Notes: generated by a model not told the origin, from the sequence alone. A stretch of DNA of 64,000 nucleotides from an uncultured Granulosicoccaceae bacterium (GCA_938007995.1 CALLLW010000024.1:124001-188000), one strand, 5' to 3'; shown: positions 37,285-46,658, numbered from the stretch's first letter. Numbers and translations are program-made.

Positions 37285-38076
37285 ATGAATACCCGCAAAG
37301 CAAGACCGTTACTCGTTTACTCTTCGCTTTTCCTGTTGATCCTCTACATCCTGCCTATCGGGTTTAGCCTGTCGAGTTACCTAATCCAGGGCAATAAAGG
37401 AAAAGCCTGGTGGGAGTCAGCCAGCGCTGACAATACACCTTCACACAGCACGCCCCCCGATGCCGCTGTGATTCAGGTATACGCAGCAAGGACGGGCCGC
37501 TGGCGCGGCACTTTGGGCGTGCACACATGGATTGCTGTAAAACCTTCCACTGCAATGCAATTTACTCGAATCGAAGTATTCGGCTTTTATCTTCGACGAT
37601 ACGGCAGCACGATCAGCCTCAACCAGCGAGCACACAATCGCTATTGGTTTGGCAGCACCCCACAATTGCTGAGGCAGATAAGTGGTGGTGCAGAGGTAGA
37701 CGATATGATCGACCGGCTATACAAGGCGGCAGAACAGTATCCCTACGACAACACTTACCGGCTTTGGCCAGGGCCAAACAGCAACACCTTTGTTGCATGG
37801 CTTGCGCGCGCAGTACCGGAACTGAATCTCGAGCTACCTGTCACCGCTGTGGGTAAAGATTATCTGCCGAATGCATCGATAATAAAAAGAACGCTCAGTC
37901 AGTCCGGGTTGCAATTTTCTATTGCGGGCGTGTTCGGTTTGTTGGCAGGCATTGAAGAAGGAGTAGAAGTCAATGTACTGGGCTTTTCGGCCGGAATAGA
38001 CTTCTCGCCACCGGCTATTAAGCTACCGGGTATTGGACGTGTTGGGTATCGTGACGTCGAATTCCGTCAATTCTAA
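37285..38076 (+). CDS. DUF3750 membrane-anchored protein
   Basis: A 263-residue protein with one N-terminal membrane segment (about residues 10-30). The rest matches DUF3750: VIQVYAARTGRWRGTLGVHTWIAVKP, then FTRIEVFGF, YPYDNTYRLWPGPNSNTF and the C-terminal KLPGIGRVGYRD. Family function is unknown; it probably faces the periplasm. It converges on the OsmC gene. Confidence 0.85.
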   Translation: MNTRKARPLLVYSSLFLLILYILPIGFSLSSYLIQGNKGKAWWESASADNTPSHSTPPDAAVIQVYAARTGRWRGTLGVHTWIAVKPSTAMQFTRIEVFGFYLRRYGSTISLNQRAHNRYWFGSTPQLLRQISGGAEVDDMIDRLYKAAEQYPYDNTYRLWPGPNSNTFVAWLARAVPELNLELPVTAVGKDYLPNASIIKRTLSQSGLQFSIAGVFGLLAGIEEGVEVNVLGFSAGIDFSPPAIKLPGIGRVGYRDVEFRQF

Positions 38077-38116
38077 ACAGATGTCCCACTCTTTACGTAA
38101 CAAACACCTTGCAGTT

Positions 38117-38143
38117 GTGCCGTGCAGATAATCTACACGGTGC
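38117..38143. terminator. Possible terminator between convergent genes
   Basis: A 12-position stem (38117-38128 with 38132-38143) has two G-T pairs, one mismatch and a 3-base loop. It is followed by CTTTGTG of weak U character and lies between DUF3750 and OsmC genes. Confidence 0.45.
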
Positions 38144-38639
38144 TTTGTGTAACGCTCACAGCAGGCGTGTTTACAATTGACTGATAAACAACACAGTACC
38201 TCTCTGTTAGCTTAAGCAGTGTATCGAGCTGCGATTGTCCAGCGTCTGTATCGAGATAAAAGTGCAAACGGATAGCCTTAAAACCAACCGGTGCTGCCTT
38301 ATCAACACCGAGTGTTCCGCGAAAATCGAGCTCTCCTTCAGCTGTAATAGTGGCATCACGAAGCTCAACTTCAATCGCCGTTGCCACGGCCTTTAATGTC
38401 ACACCTGCACAGGCAACCAACGCTTCAAGCAACATATCGCCTGAGCATAGCTCGGCACCACTACCACCGGTGGCCGGATGAAGACCGGCTTCGGCAATGG
38501 CTTTTACAGTATCTACCCGGCAAGTGACTCCTTCACCGACTCGACCACTCGCCTTCAACGTCACTACTGCAGAGTCGGGGTTGTCCTGGTACTTTTTTTT
38601 CAAAGGTGCCTGCAGTGATTTCAGCTCGGCTGCATCCAT
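38133..38639 (-). CDS. OsmC family protein
   Basis: A 168-residue OsmC/Ohr-superfamily protein. It has the N-terminal-domain motif GGSGAELCSGDMLLEALVACAGVTL, including Glu and a Cys, and the second Cys in ERYCVVYQSI. Ohr/OsmC proteins reduce organic hydroperoxides with a Cys pair; several relatives have other roles. It lies 62 bases downstream of the broken UPF0261 gene on the same strand, so both were probably once in one operon. Confidence 0.85.
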   Translation of the reverse strand: MDAAELKSLQAPLKKKYQDNPDSAVVTLKASGRVGEGVTCRVDTVKAIAEAGLHPATGGSGAELCSGDMLLEALVACAGVTLKAVATAIEVELRDATITAEGELDFRGTLGVDKAAPVGFKAIRLHFYLDTDAGQSQLDTLLKLTERYCVVYQSIVNTPAVSVTQSTV

Positions 38640-38701
38640 GTTTATATCCTGTTGTTCAACTTTATATTGGCAGCGGACAGTATCCGCAGGCTTTCAATCG
38701 A

Positions 38702-39161
38702 TCAGGTGATTTCCTGCAGAGCAGAAACTACTGCCTCAGTGAATTCGGGTGCGTTTATATGATGCGGTACTTCAATCAGGCGTCGGTTGTCAGCTCATAC
38801 CCAGCCCGGGTTTTTCATTGGCATCTTTTGTTGCTGCAAGAGCATGCAATGCGGCACCTGCCATGGCGGCCGCTGCATTGCCAAGTACTTGGCTATTCTG
38901 TTGCGCCCAGACTCTGAATGCCTGTGCCATTGCCGCGACTGCCGTGCCACGGTCGTCAGTGAAGACAGCATCAGCCCCCTCGGGATGATACGAAGCGATA
39001 ACCGCTGGAAATACGTCAGCATTTGAAGTGTGCTCCCCTGAAGTTCATAGATCGACGGTTTTTACCGCAACACCAGCGTTTGCAACCGTGTCGTTCAGGT
39101 AGCTCAGTTCATGCGATTTGGTATCAAAAGTTCCAGCGACGAAAACCGTGGAATCAGCCAT
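38702..39161 (-). pseudogene. Broken UPF0261 (Tm-1-like ATP-binding) gene
   Basis: From ATG 39161, with a GGAGG ribosome site, the minus strand reads MADSTVFVAGTFDTKSHEL, the start of the UPF0261 family. An in-frame TGA at 39045-39047 interrupts it. The same frame continues with YHPEGADAVFTDDRGTAV, which is also family sequence, and ends near 38792. The family's C-terminus then appears in another frame as EVPHHINAPEFTEAVV, ending at 38702. UPF0261 proteins are about 400 residues, so roughly 250 central residues are missing. This gene is dead through an internal deletion, a frameshift and a nonsense change. Confidence 0.8.
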
Positions 39162-39307
39162 ACAATCCTCCAGAAAAGTAGTGTTGCCTCAATCAATCAG
39201 ACTTCGCAGCACTAAAGAAAAGGCAGTATCTATAAGCCAGCGCTTCAGAGGCGCACTGGCAAAAATGACGCTATTAAGATTCAGACAACACGATACTGGC
39301 CCGTGCT

Positions 39308-40150
39308 TTATTCCTGCTGAGGACGAATCACTTCCACTTCGCTGTGGGCGCGCTCCATCAGCTGGCCGAGAACTTCTATCTCAAGCTCTCTCATCAGCAG
39401 CCCTTCAATCGCCGGAGCGACGTTTTCAAGCGGTGGCAGGGGCGGAGTTTCGCTGCCGGTAACAACGATAATGTGGCAACCGTCTTCGCTTTCGAAGATG
39501 GTCGGTTCATTTTGTGCAATTTCAAACAGACGTTGCTCAAAACCAAGTGGTCCGTCGTGATTCATAATCGAACCGACCTCACCACCATTGGTCGCAGAAC
39601 GTTCATGAATAGAATATTGCTCAGCCAGGCTGGCAAACTCCTCGCCGTCTGACAGGCGTTGGTAAAGCGACTCACACTCTTCGCGGGTTTCTGTCAGGAT
39701 CTGACTTACCTGCACAGTCTCGCCACGAATAGCTCCCTCGTTATCCTTGTAGAACTGCTCAATCGCCTCTGGCGTTATGTTTAGCTTGTTGGTGACATGG
39801 TTTTCAATCAGACGATTAACCACCAGTGTTTTCACTTCATCTCGCAGCGATTCATCGCCGTCAAAGCCGGTCACCAAACCATATTGAAAGAGCACTTCTT
39901 CCTGTATTAGTGATTCCGCGAATTTTTCCATATCAGCACGAATAGACACCTGCTCACCGAGCGCCATCTGTCTGATCAGACTGTCAATAAATTCCTGCGT
40001 TAAAACAAAATCATTGATGATGGCAATTGGGGTTGCTTCTTCAGGTGCTGCGTCTGGCTTTTCATTAGCGACTGCAGTTGCAAAAGTAAAAACCGCTGTG
40101 ACCAATGCGCCAGCCAACCTGGCTGTAAGTTGTTGGTAGCGTTGTTTCAT
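39308..40150 (-). CDS. PpiC/parvulin-type peptidyl-prolyl isomerase
   Basis: A 280-residue exported protein with a signal peptide (LVTAVFTFATAVA). It has a SurA_N-like helical part (about residues 40-140) and one parvulin domain (about 145-240), seen in VQVSQILTETREECESLYQRL, FASLAEQYSIHERSATNGGEVG and GCHIIVV. It should act on protein folding in the periplasm. Its ATG overlaps the stop of the TlpA-like gene upstream by 4 bases, so the two are translationally coupled. Confidence 0.88.
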   Translation of the reverse strand: MKQRYQQLTARLAGALVTAVFTFATAVANEKPDAAPEEATPIAIINDFVLTQEFIDSLIRQMALGEQVSIRADMEKFAESLIQEEVLFQYGLVTGFDGDESLRDEVKTLVVNRLIENHVTNKLNITPEAIEQFYKDNEGAIRGETVQVSQILTETREECESLYQRLSDGEEFASLAEQYSIHERSATNGGEVGSIMNHDGPLGFEQRLFEIAQNEPTIFESEDGCHIIVVTGSETPPLPPLENVAPAIEGLLMRELEIEVLGQLMERAHSEVEVIRPQQE

Positions 40151-40707
40151 TGTGCGGTAATGAGCTCATCCAGAACAGACAAGGCTTCTTCACTGGACCA
40201 ATCTCGTTCACCAACGGCCCCGGCAATCACCTGGCCTTCGCGATTCAACAAAAAAGACAGTGGCAGATTGTGTGCGCCGTACTCGGATGAAACCGCTTTG
40301 TCTGCATCAAGCAATATTGGAAAAGTCACGCCCAGCTTTTCGATGAACGGGGTGACATCATCTGCTCCGCCCTCATCACTGGAAATTGCAACAACGGTAA
40401 AACCTCTGTCTTTGAATTTCTGGTATGCGGATTCCATCGAAGGCATCTCTTCCAGACATGGCGGACACCAGGTCGCCCAGAAGTTTAACAACACGAAATC
40501 ACCCCGGTAGGTTTCCAGACTGGCGGAGTCGGACTCGAGCAGCGGCAATTCAAAATCCGGTGACGGAAAAGGTGGTTCGAAGGTACTCATCTGAAAGCCG
40601 TGAAGCGCCGGATCGTGAGCTCGTGCCAGTGGGTTAATGAGCAGCGCGGTAGCAATTATGGTGTATAAGCCGGCAATGCGAACGAGGGATGATATTTTCA
40701 TAGTCAA
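40147..40707 (-). CDS. TlpA-like thioredoxin-fold exported protein
   Basis: A 186-residue protein with an N-terminal signal (LYTIIATALLINPLARA) and an AhpC/TSA-Redoxin-type domain with active site WCPPC in NFWATWCPPCLEEM. The cis-Pro segment is NLPLSFLLNREG. It should be a periplasmic thiol-disulfide oxidoreductase. It is coupled by a 4-base overlap to the parvulin gene, which suggests a joint role in folding exported proteins. It is distinct in sequence from the other TlpA-like gene at 14275. Confidence 0.87.
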   Translation of the reverse strand: MTMKISSLVRIAGLYTIIATALLINPLARAHDPALHGFQMSTFEPPFPSPDFELPLLESDSASLETYRGDFVLLNFWATWCPPCLEEMPSMESAYQKFKDRGFTVVAISSDEGGADDVTPFIEKLGVTFPILLDADKAVSSEYGAHNLPLSFLLNREGQVIAGAVGERDWSSEEALSVLDELITAQ

Positions 40708-40875
40708 TTCTTTTTTTAACGTGCGAGGCGGTGAAACACCACCTCACACTGGTACAGCATAAACAGTACAGTCATTTCTTCAATCACACGGATCGAACGT
40801 GAAAGTACACAGAGGTTGATTCTAGTGGAGCGAAAGGCCCGCTTGAATGCAACTTGAGTACTTCTGACCGCACAG

Positions 40876-41475
40876 TCAGTCGTAGCAGACTTGTTTTTCA
40901 GGAGCTTTCGCATAGAAAAAGTCCTGACCGTGACCACAGTAGTGCAGGTCAGTGTCTGCTCCAGGCAATGCAGCATAAAGATAAAACGCCGGCTTGAAAG
41001 CTTTTTGAATGTCGCTTCCTGACGGCTCACTTGGCTGCGTTAATACGCGACCAGTGGCGTCGAGATAACCGGTAGGCTCAGCGCTGAATGCAATGATCTC
41101 ATTAGAACCGAAGTTACCGTTACGGAACTTGGCAGGAACACTGACCGCGAATTTGCCCTTATCTTTACCAGCAGTACCACCCTTCAACCAACCAACCGGA
41201 CCGATGTATTCAGTCGACTGGTTAACTGTGTCGTGGACCCAGGCAAAAATCGCCCGTCGTCCTGGTGGCATCTTCAGTGCGTTATACGCACCGACGAACT
41301 GCCCTTTCTGTTCATCAAAAGCGATACTACCTTTGGGTCCGATATCAGCTCCGAAATCGTACCCATCGATAATAACGCCGCCCAGTAGAGGAACTACTTC
41401 CTTGGCGCTGGCTGTCCACGAGCCCAGCGTCAGGAGCAGTACAGCACCCCATTTAGTAAAACTGCGTAAACGCAT
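40876..41475 (-). CDS. Exported protein of unknown function
   Basis: A 199-residue protein with a signal peptide (AVLLLTLGSWTASA). The mature part is beta-rich: VVPLLGGVIIDGYDFG, KGQFVGAYNALKMPPGRRAIFAWVHD and VGWLKGGTAGKDKGKF. Two Cys lie near the C-terminus (HYCGHG, QVCYD) and may form a disulfide. I do not recognise the family. A strong GGGAGGG ribosome site lies 4 bases before the start. It is upstream of the TlpA/parvulin pair on the same strand, with 168 bases between. Confidence 0.65.
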   Translation of the reverse strand: MRLRSFTKWGAVLLLTLGSWTASAKEVVPLLGGVIIDGYDFGADIGPKGSIAFDEQKGQFVGAYNALKMPPGRRAIFAWVHDTVNQSTEYIGPVGWLKGGTAGKDKGKFAVSVPAKFRNGNFGSNEIIAFSAEPTGYLDATGRVLTQPSEPSGSDIQKAFKPAFYLYAALPGADTDLHYCGHGQDFFYAKAPEKQVCYD

Positions 41476-41965
41476 TTACCCTCCCAATAGCTACTTTCAG
41501 CAGGTCTCCGGATTGAGACCGACCCAAGTCGCCATAGTTGCAAAAAACGGAGGCGAACCCCCGCGTGAGACAGACTGTTTCGACGCCATTAAGTTCAGCA
41601 ATGATACAGTCGCCCCGCTGTCAAACTACAGTGATAAACCTGAAACAGCAACCCGTATTTTGGCTGAATGGGGCACTGGACAAACACTCTGAATTTTTAT
41701 CTAAAAGTGAATAAATTGAATACATTAGTGGTTATTTTCGAATTAACCGAATAGCACACAAGGTCACGGTATTCTGACGCGCGTGCGCGAACGGCGAGAC
41801 AGTAACCCGAATTGACGCCAGCCCCGAAACCACAGCCCCGAAGGGACGGTTTTCCGGCAGTTGGCAATTGTGGGCTGGCATACTTTGGCAACATCCAACA
41901 GCCGGTCAAGAGCTTAAGCTCTGACATATAACGTTCACCATAAGAATCGCCCGGAGATACAGATC
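41476..41965. other. Long leader region of the adenine deaminase gene
   Basis: No gene is visible. The right half contains a foldable element at 41817-41879: an 8-bp closing stem (41817-41824 with 41872-41879) encloses a hairpin (41827-41831 with 41848-41852, inner CCC/GGG with a CGAA loop). I could not match it to a known riboswitch class. It ends 86 bases before the ade start. Confidence 0.4.
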
Positions 41966-43756
41966 ATGAAAACCTGGCCTGAGTGCGCTACACGACTAAT
42001 TGCAGTTGCTGCCGGTCGGGAACCGGCAGACCTGGTTTTGAAGAGTGGCACCTGGATTAACGTACACAGCAGAGAAGCCATCGATAACCAGGACATCGCC
42101 ATCGCAGAAGGACGTTTTGCCTACTGCGGCCCGAATGCAGATCACTGCATTGGCGACAACACAACCGTCATCGATGCGCGGGAGCAATTCATGCTGCCCG
42201 GCTTCTGTGACGCACACATGCACATTGAAAGTGGAATGCTGACACCGGCGCAGTTTGCCAGAGCAGTGATCCCTCACGGCACCACCAGCATGTTTACCGA
42301 TCCTCATGAGATCGCCAATGTCATGGGGCTTGCCGGAGTCCGGCTCATGCACGACGAGGCTCTGATGCAGCCGATCAACATCTATACGCAAATGCCATCC
42401 TGTGCACCTTCGGCTCCCGGACTCGAAACCACCGGCGTCGAAATCACGGCAGCAGATGTTGCAAAGGCAATGAGCTGGCCCGGCATAATCGGATTGGGCG
42501 AAATGATGAACTTTCCAGGCGTGATCAAGGGTGATCAAAAAATGCTCGCGGAAATCGCCGCTACTCAGGCTGCCGGCAAAACTGTCGGCGGGCATTATGC
42601 CTCGCCTGATCGCGGCAATGCATTTCATGCCTATGCCGCGGGCGGCCCAGCAGATGATCACGAAGGTACCTGCGAAGCAGATGCGCTTTCACGAGTTCGA
42701 CAGGGCATGCGACACATGATGCGACTTGGCTCTGCGTGGTATGACGTCAAGAGCCAGATTACTGCAGTCACCGAAAAAGGACTCGACCCGAGAAATTTCA
42801 TCTTGTGCACCGACGACTGCCATTCAGGCACGCTGGTCAACGAAGGTCACATGAATCGCGTGGTCAGGCACGCTATTGAGTGTGGTGCAGATCCACTGGT
42901 AGCCATTCAAATGGCTACCATTAACACGGCAACTCACTTTGGTCTGGAACGCGAAATCGGCTCGATTGCACCGGGACGCAGAGCTGATGTCATTCTCAGT
43001 TCGGACATTAAGTCTTTACCAATTGACCTGGTAATTGCGCGCGGGCAGGTAGTAGCGAGAGACAACAAAATTCTGATCGACTGCCCGCAGCTTAAATGGC
43101 CGGACAGCGCCAGAAACACTGTGAATGCAGGCCGTGATAAGACTGCAAAAGACTTCTTGATCAAAACACCTGCCGGAGCAAAGACAATCACTGCCAGAGT
43201 CATTGGTGTGGTGGAAAACCAGGCACCCACTAAAGCTTTGACTGCCACACTGAACGTCGACGACGGCACAGTGAACCCGGATCAGTCGCAGGATATCTGT
43301 CAGATTGCACTGGTCGAGCGTCATCGCGGTACAGGCACTGTAACCAATGCGCTGGTCAACGGTTTTGGCTATCAGGGCAAGATGGCCATTGCATCAACCG
43401 TAGCTCACGATAGCCATCATATGATTGTGGTTGGCACTTGTCGCAGCCATATGGCATTGGCTGCCAACCGTCTTGCCAGTACCGGCGGTGGCATCAGTAT
43501 CTGGAAAGATAAGTGTGAGTTGGCGCTGGTTGACCTGCCAATCGCAGGATTGATGTCTGACGCCCCGGCCACCGAAGTTGCCGCCAAAGCGGAAAAGATG
43601 GTGGCTGCCATGGCTGAATGTGGCTGTCACCTGAACAACGCCTATATGCAACACTCACTGTTAGCGTTGGTCGTTATACCGGAACTCAGAATCAGCGATC
43701 TTGGCCTGGTTGATGTTTCCGCATTTGAATTCACCGATCTGTTCATAGATGGTTAA
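41966..43756 (+). CDS. ade: Adenine deaminase
   Basis: A 596-residue amidohydrolase of the bacterial Ade type, converting adenine to hypoxanthine. Motifs are the metal-binding DAHMHIESGML, PHGTTSMFTDPHEIANV, GLGEMMNFPGV, DDHEGTCEADAL, the FILCTDDCHSGTL segment and, in the C-terminal domain, SSTVAHDSHHMIVVG-like STVAHDSHHMIVVG. The family normally uses manganese or iron. The protein is cytoplasmic. No purine transport gene is adjacent. A long, possibly structured leader precedes it. Confidence 0.93.
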   Translation: MKTWPECATRLIAVAAGREPADLVLKSGTWINVHSREAIDNQDIAIAEGRFAYCGPNADHCIGDNTTVIDAREQFMLPGFCDAHMHIESGMLTPAQFARAVIPHGTTSMFTDPHEIANVMGLAGVRLMHDEALMQPINIYTQMPSCAPSAPGLETTGVEITAADVAKAMSWPGIIGLGEMMNFPGVIKGDQKMLAEIAATQAAGKTVGGHYASPDRGNAFHAYAAGGPADDHEGTCEADALSRVRQGMRHMMRLGSAWYDVKSQITAVTEKGLDPRNFILCTDDCHSGTLVNEGHMNRVVRHAIECGADPLVAIQMATINTATHFGLEREIGSIAPGRRADVILSSDIKSLPIDLVIARGQVVARDNKILIDCPQLKWPDSARNTVNAGRDKTAKDFLIKTPAGAKTITARVIGVVENQAPTKALTATLNVDDGTVNPDQSQDICQIALVERHRGTGTVTNALVNGFGYQGKMAIASTVAHDSHHMIVVGTCRSHMALAANRLASTGGGISIWKDKCELALVDLPIAGLMSDAPATEVAAKAEKMVAAMAECGCHLNNAYMQHSLLALVVIPELRISDLGLVDVSAFEFTDLFIDG

Positions 43757-43900
43757 GCAAACGCCGGTGTTATAGAGAAAACTCCACCAAAGAAACACTT
43801 TTTTATAACGGCAACAAGCATTTCTCAACGTTTTGTAAACACCGGAACTACGCTGTCTCGTGTGCCTCTTACAAGCAACTTACATAGAGACGTGAAACAC

Positions 43901-44560
43901 ATGAAAATCACCAGGAAAAAGCTTGCTACGTTAATCGGCGCCACACTGCTTGCAGGCAGCAGCAGCTGGGCAATGATCGACAGAGTCAGCATCAGTAACT
44001 TTAATCAAAACTTGAAAGGGTGGGAACAGAAGTCTTTCGCCGGTAACACGGACTATCAGATCAGCGAAGAAAACGGTCAAAAGGTGCTGTTGGCCGACAG
44101 CACAGCAAGTGCTTCCGGAATAGGCAAAAAGATTAAGGTTGATCTTAACAAGACTCCATATATCAACTGGAGCTGGAGAGTAGACAACACACTGGACGGC
44201 CTTGACGAAACCACAAAAGCGGGCGATGACTATGTTGCCAGACTTTACGTGGTCAAATCCGGCGGACCATTAATATGGAAAACCAAGGCATTAAACTACG
44301 TCTGGTCGAGTAACCAGGATAAGGAAGATGTCTGGAACAACGCTTTTCAGCCTAAAAACGCGATTATGTTAGCTGTACGCGGCAGCGAGGATAAGCCTGG
44401 ACAATGGGTTACTGAAAAACGCAACGTGTTGGAAGACTTTAAAAAGACCTTCGGTAAAGACATCGATCAAATCGATGCCGTAGCGATAATGACCGACACA
44501 GATAATTCACAACGCGAAGCAAGTGCTGCATACGGTGAAATTTACTTCACCGCAGAATAA
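43901..44560 (+). CDS. DUF3047 exported protein
   Basis: A 219-residue protein with a signal peptide (LATLIGATLLAGSSSWA). The body matches DUF3047: INWSWRVDN, DDYVARLYVV, LNYVWSSNQDKEDVWNNAF and a C-terminal IDAVAIMTDTDNSQREASAAYGEI. A beta-sandwich fold is expected; the function is unknown. The frame is open from 43862, but ATG 43901 begins the signal peptide. Confidence 0.85.
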   Translation: MKITRKKLATLIGATLLAGSSSWAMIDRVSISNFNQNLKGWEQKSFAGNTDYQISEENGQKVLLADSTASASGIGKKIKVDLNKTPYINWSWRVDNTLDGLDETTKAGDDYVARLYVVKSGGPLIWKTKALNYVWSSNQDKEDVWNNAFQPKNAIMLAVRGSEDKPGQWVTEKRNVLEDFKKTFGKDIDQIDAVAIMTDTDNSQREASAAYGEIYFTAE

Positions 44561-44580
44561 GTAAAACACTTTCTACACTG

Positions 44581-44620
44581 TGTAAACCGCGCCCGGTTAT
44601 AACATCGGGTGCGGTTTACA
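44581..44620. terminator. Strong hairpin after the DUF3047 gene
   Basis: A 15-position stem (44581-44595 with 44606-44620, one G-T pair) has a 10-base loop. It is followed by A-rich sequence rather than T, so on the plus strand it lacks a classic U-tract. Confidence 0.6.
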
Positions 44621-44682
44621 AAAAGGTATAGAGCACTTTAATTATTTTAATACACAGGTTCATTACACACTTAAACGTTATT

Positions 44683-44695
44683 CCCTATGATAGGG
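44683..44695. promoter_or_regulatory. Palindrome in the slp promoter region
   Basis: CCCTATGATAGGG is a perfect 6-bp inverted repeat around one base, 40 bases before slp. It contains TATGAT, a possible -10 box, so a repressor bound here could block transcription. This is a guess from position and symmetry. Confidence 0.35.
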
Positions 44696-44734
44696 TGATA
44701 TTCAACATTTAAGTAGTCTTACCAGAGGTTCCCA

Positions 44735-45487
44735 ATGAAAAAAATACGAAACCAAGCTTTTAACAGACCGGAATGGTTATCCAGAACAACCTGCATCAGC
44801 CTTTTCGCCATCGTACTCGCTGGTTGTGCGTCTGTGCCGGGCTCATCCCCGCAACTGACAACGGACAGCGTCAGCGCTACCGACCCGGCAGTTGATACCC
44901 CTGCAGTTGATATCACCGAAGCAAGAGAGAATCCCCTGGCTCACGCTGATAGCGAGGTGCACTGGGGCGGCGTGGTACAGAGTGTAGAAAACCGAAACGA
45001 TGAAACCTGGATTGAGCTGGTAGAGCGGCCGCTTAACCGTTCCGGGCAGCCTCAACTTGGCAGTCTCTCTCACGGGCGTTTTATCGCAGTGGTACCAGAG
45101 TTTCTCGACCCGGTTGATTATCGTGACGGCACGGTAGTAACAGTTGTTGGCAACCTGAGTGGAGAACACATAGGCACCATCGGCAGCGCAAGCTACAACT
45201 TCCCGAAAGTTGCAGTCACCGACCATCAGCGATGGCGGCAGGTACGAGCAACATCGAACCGACATTCACATTACCGGCCTTATCGAGGTGCTTTCTCAGC
45301 CGGCATACACCTTGGCTCACGCAACTCACTAAGCTTCGGGTACAAAAGCCGAATCTTCGGTCATAAAGGCCGTGGCTTCAGGTCACATGGGCATTTTTCT
45401 AATCGACACTCACACGGGCACCATCGCATACACAAGCGGAATCGCGTGATCACCAACTCAAGTTTTCGTAACCGACTGTATCGCTAA
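44735..45487 (+). CDS. Slp-family outer-membrane lipoprotein
   Basis: A 250-residue lipoprotein with lipobox VLAGC. Residues about 60-165 match Slp: VHWGGVVQSVENRNDETWIELVERPL, FIAVVPEFLDPVDYRDGTVVTVVGNLSG and FPKVAVTDHQRW. Slp in E. coli is a starvation-inducible outer-membrane lipoprotein. The C-terminal 80 residues are an unusual His/Arg/Gly/Ser-rich tail absent from E. coli Slp, which might bind metals or polyanions. An AGAGG site lies 9 bases before the start. Confidence 0.85.
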   Translation: MKKIRNQAFNRPEWLSRTTCISLFAIVLAGCASVPGSSPQLTTDSVSATDPAVDTPAVDITEARENPLAHADSEVHWGGVVQSVENRNDETWIELVERPLNRSGQPQLGSLSHGRFIAVVPEFLDPVDYRDGTVVTVVGNLSGEHIGTIGSASYNFPKVAVTDHQRWRQVRATSNRHSHYRPYRGAFSAGIHLGSRNSLSFGYKSRIFGHKGRGFRSHGHFSNRHSHGHHRIHKRNRVITNSSFRNRLYR

Positions 45488-45616
45488 ATGCCCTGCGCTG
45501 CTGCCTGTACGATGACAGGCACGACAAGCAAGCCTGGTAGTGAAAGCGTATAGCTGCACCTGACTGGCAGTATCAAGCGATTCGTGTATTTGCCCACTGC
45601 AACAGCATTACCCCAC

Positions 45617-45663
45617 AGGCCCGGCAGGCATCTGCAGTTTCACGCGGTGCCGCCGGGCCTTTT
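45617..45663 (+). terminator. Rho-independent terminator after slp
   Basis: A 9-bp perfect GC-rich stem (45617-45625 with 45652-45660) is followed by TTT. The loop is long (26 bases) and may fold further. Confidence 0.65.
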
Positions 45664-45786
45664 GCGTTCCGGTACAGCCTGCCCTGGCTTTAACATCCCC
45701 CCCTGAAGTTTGCTACACTGAAAAAGCGACGCCGTACCTAAGTCTGAACGGCAACTATTGATAGCGCGAAAAGTTGGGGGAATTTT

Positions 45787-46626
45787 ATGAAAGCCGGAAT
45801 ACTGGCAGTATCTACTACCTTGGCTGCAACTATGCTGAGCGCCACCAGCGCCTATGCGGCAGAGTGCAGCAATGAAGTTTGGAACAGAGTCATGGAGCGC
45901 GGTAAAGTTGTTGTTGGGGTAAAAGCCGACTACAAACCGTGGGGCTATCGCGATACCGACGGCAGCATCATCGGGATGGAAATAGACTTTGCACAGGCAG
46001 CAGCTGACGCTATGGGCGTTGAGCTTGAAACTGTTGCGGTTCAATCATCCAACAGAATGCAATTTCTTGAACAAGGCAAAATAGACATGATGATAGCAAC
46101 CATGTCTGACAGAGCTGATCGGCGTGAACTCGTCGGCATCGTGCAACCAAACTACTACACTTCAGGCACCAACATCATGGCACCCAAAGCACTCGGGTTC
46201 AGTGACTGGGAGGATCTTCGCGGTAAGCCGGTATGTGGCAAGCAGGGCGCATTCTACAACCAGGTTGTCACCGAACGATATGGCGTGGATGTGGTTGCAT
46301 TTACCGGTAATGCTGAAGCCAAACAAGCTCTGCGTGATAAGAAATGTGTTGCATGGGTCTACGATGATTCATCAATTGGGTCAGACCTTTCCTCTGGTGA
46401 ATTTGAAGATTTTGAAATGCCACTTGCCTCGGAAGATGACAACCCCTGGGGCATGGCTGTGCCTATTGCCGAAAAAGAGTGTGTGTTCGGCAACTTCATG
46501 TCTGGTCTGACTTTTAACATGCATCAGTCCGGCAAGCTTATCGAGCTTGAAAAGAAATGGGGCATTCAACCAACTCAATATTTAATAAATAAGCAAGAGC
46601 AGTACGGTGACTGGTTAGCCGAGTAG
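45787..46626 (+). CDS. Polar amino-acid ABC transporter, substrate-binding protein
   Basis: A 279-residue periplasmic binding protein (SBP family 3) with a signal peptide cut after SAYAA. Family motifs: VVVGVKADYKPWGYRDTDGSIIGMEIDFAQAAADAMG, MDMMIATMS-like IDMMIATMSDRADRR, and GKPVCGKQGAFYN. Two permeases and an ATPase follow. The likely ligands are amino acids such as glutamate, aspartate or a related acidic solute. An intercistronic hairpin follows the gene. Confidence 0.9.
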   Translation: MKAGILAVSTTLAATMLSATSAYAAECSNEVWNRVMERGKVVVGVKADYKPWGYRDTDGSIIGMEIDFAQAAADAMGVELETVAVQSSNRMQFLEQGKIDMMIATMSDRADRRELVGIVQPNYYTSGTNIMAPKALGFSDWEDLRGKPVCGKQGAFYNQVVTERYGVDVVAFTGNAEAKQALRDKKCVAWVYDDSSIGSDLSSGEFEDFEMPLASEDDNPWGMAVPIAEKECVFGNFMSGLTFNMHQSGKLIELEKKWGIQPTQYLINKQEQYGDWLAE

Positions 46627-46658
46627 GCTATTCGTCACTTAATACGCTACAGCATCAT

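Noticed and set aside
41476..41965. Known riboswitch (purine, guanidine, cobalamin) before ade
   Set aside because: I could not find the conserved core of any class I know; only a generic folded element is reported.
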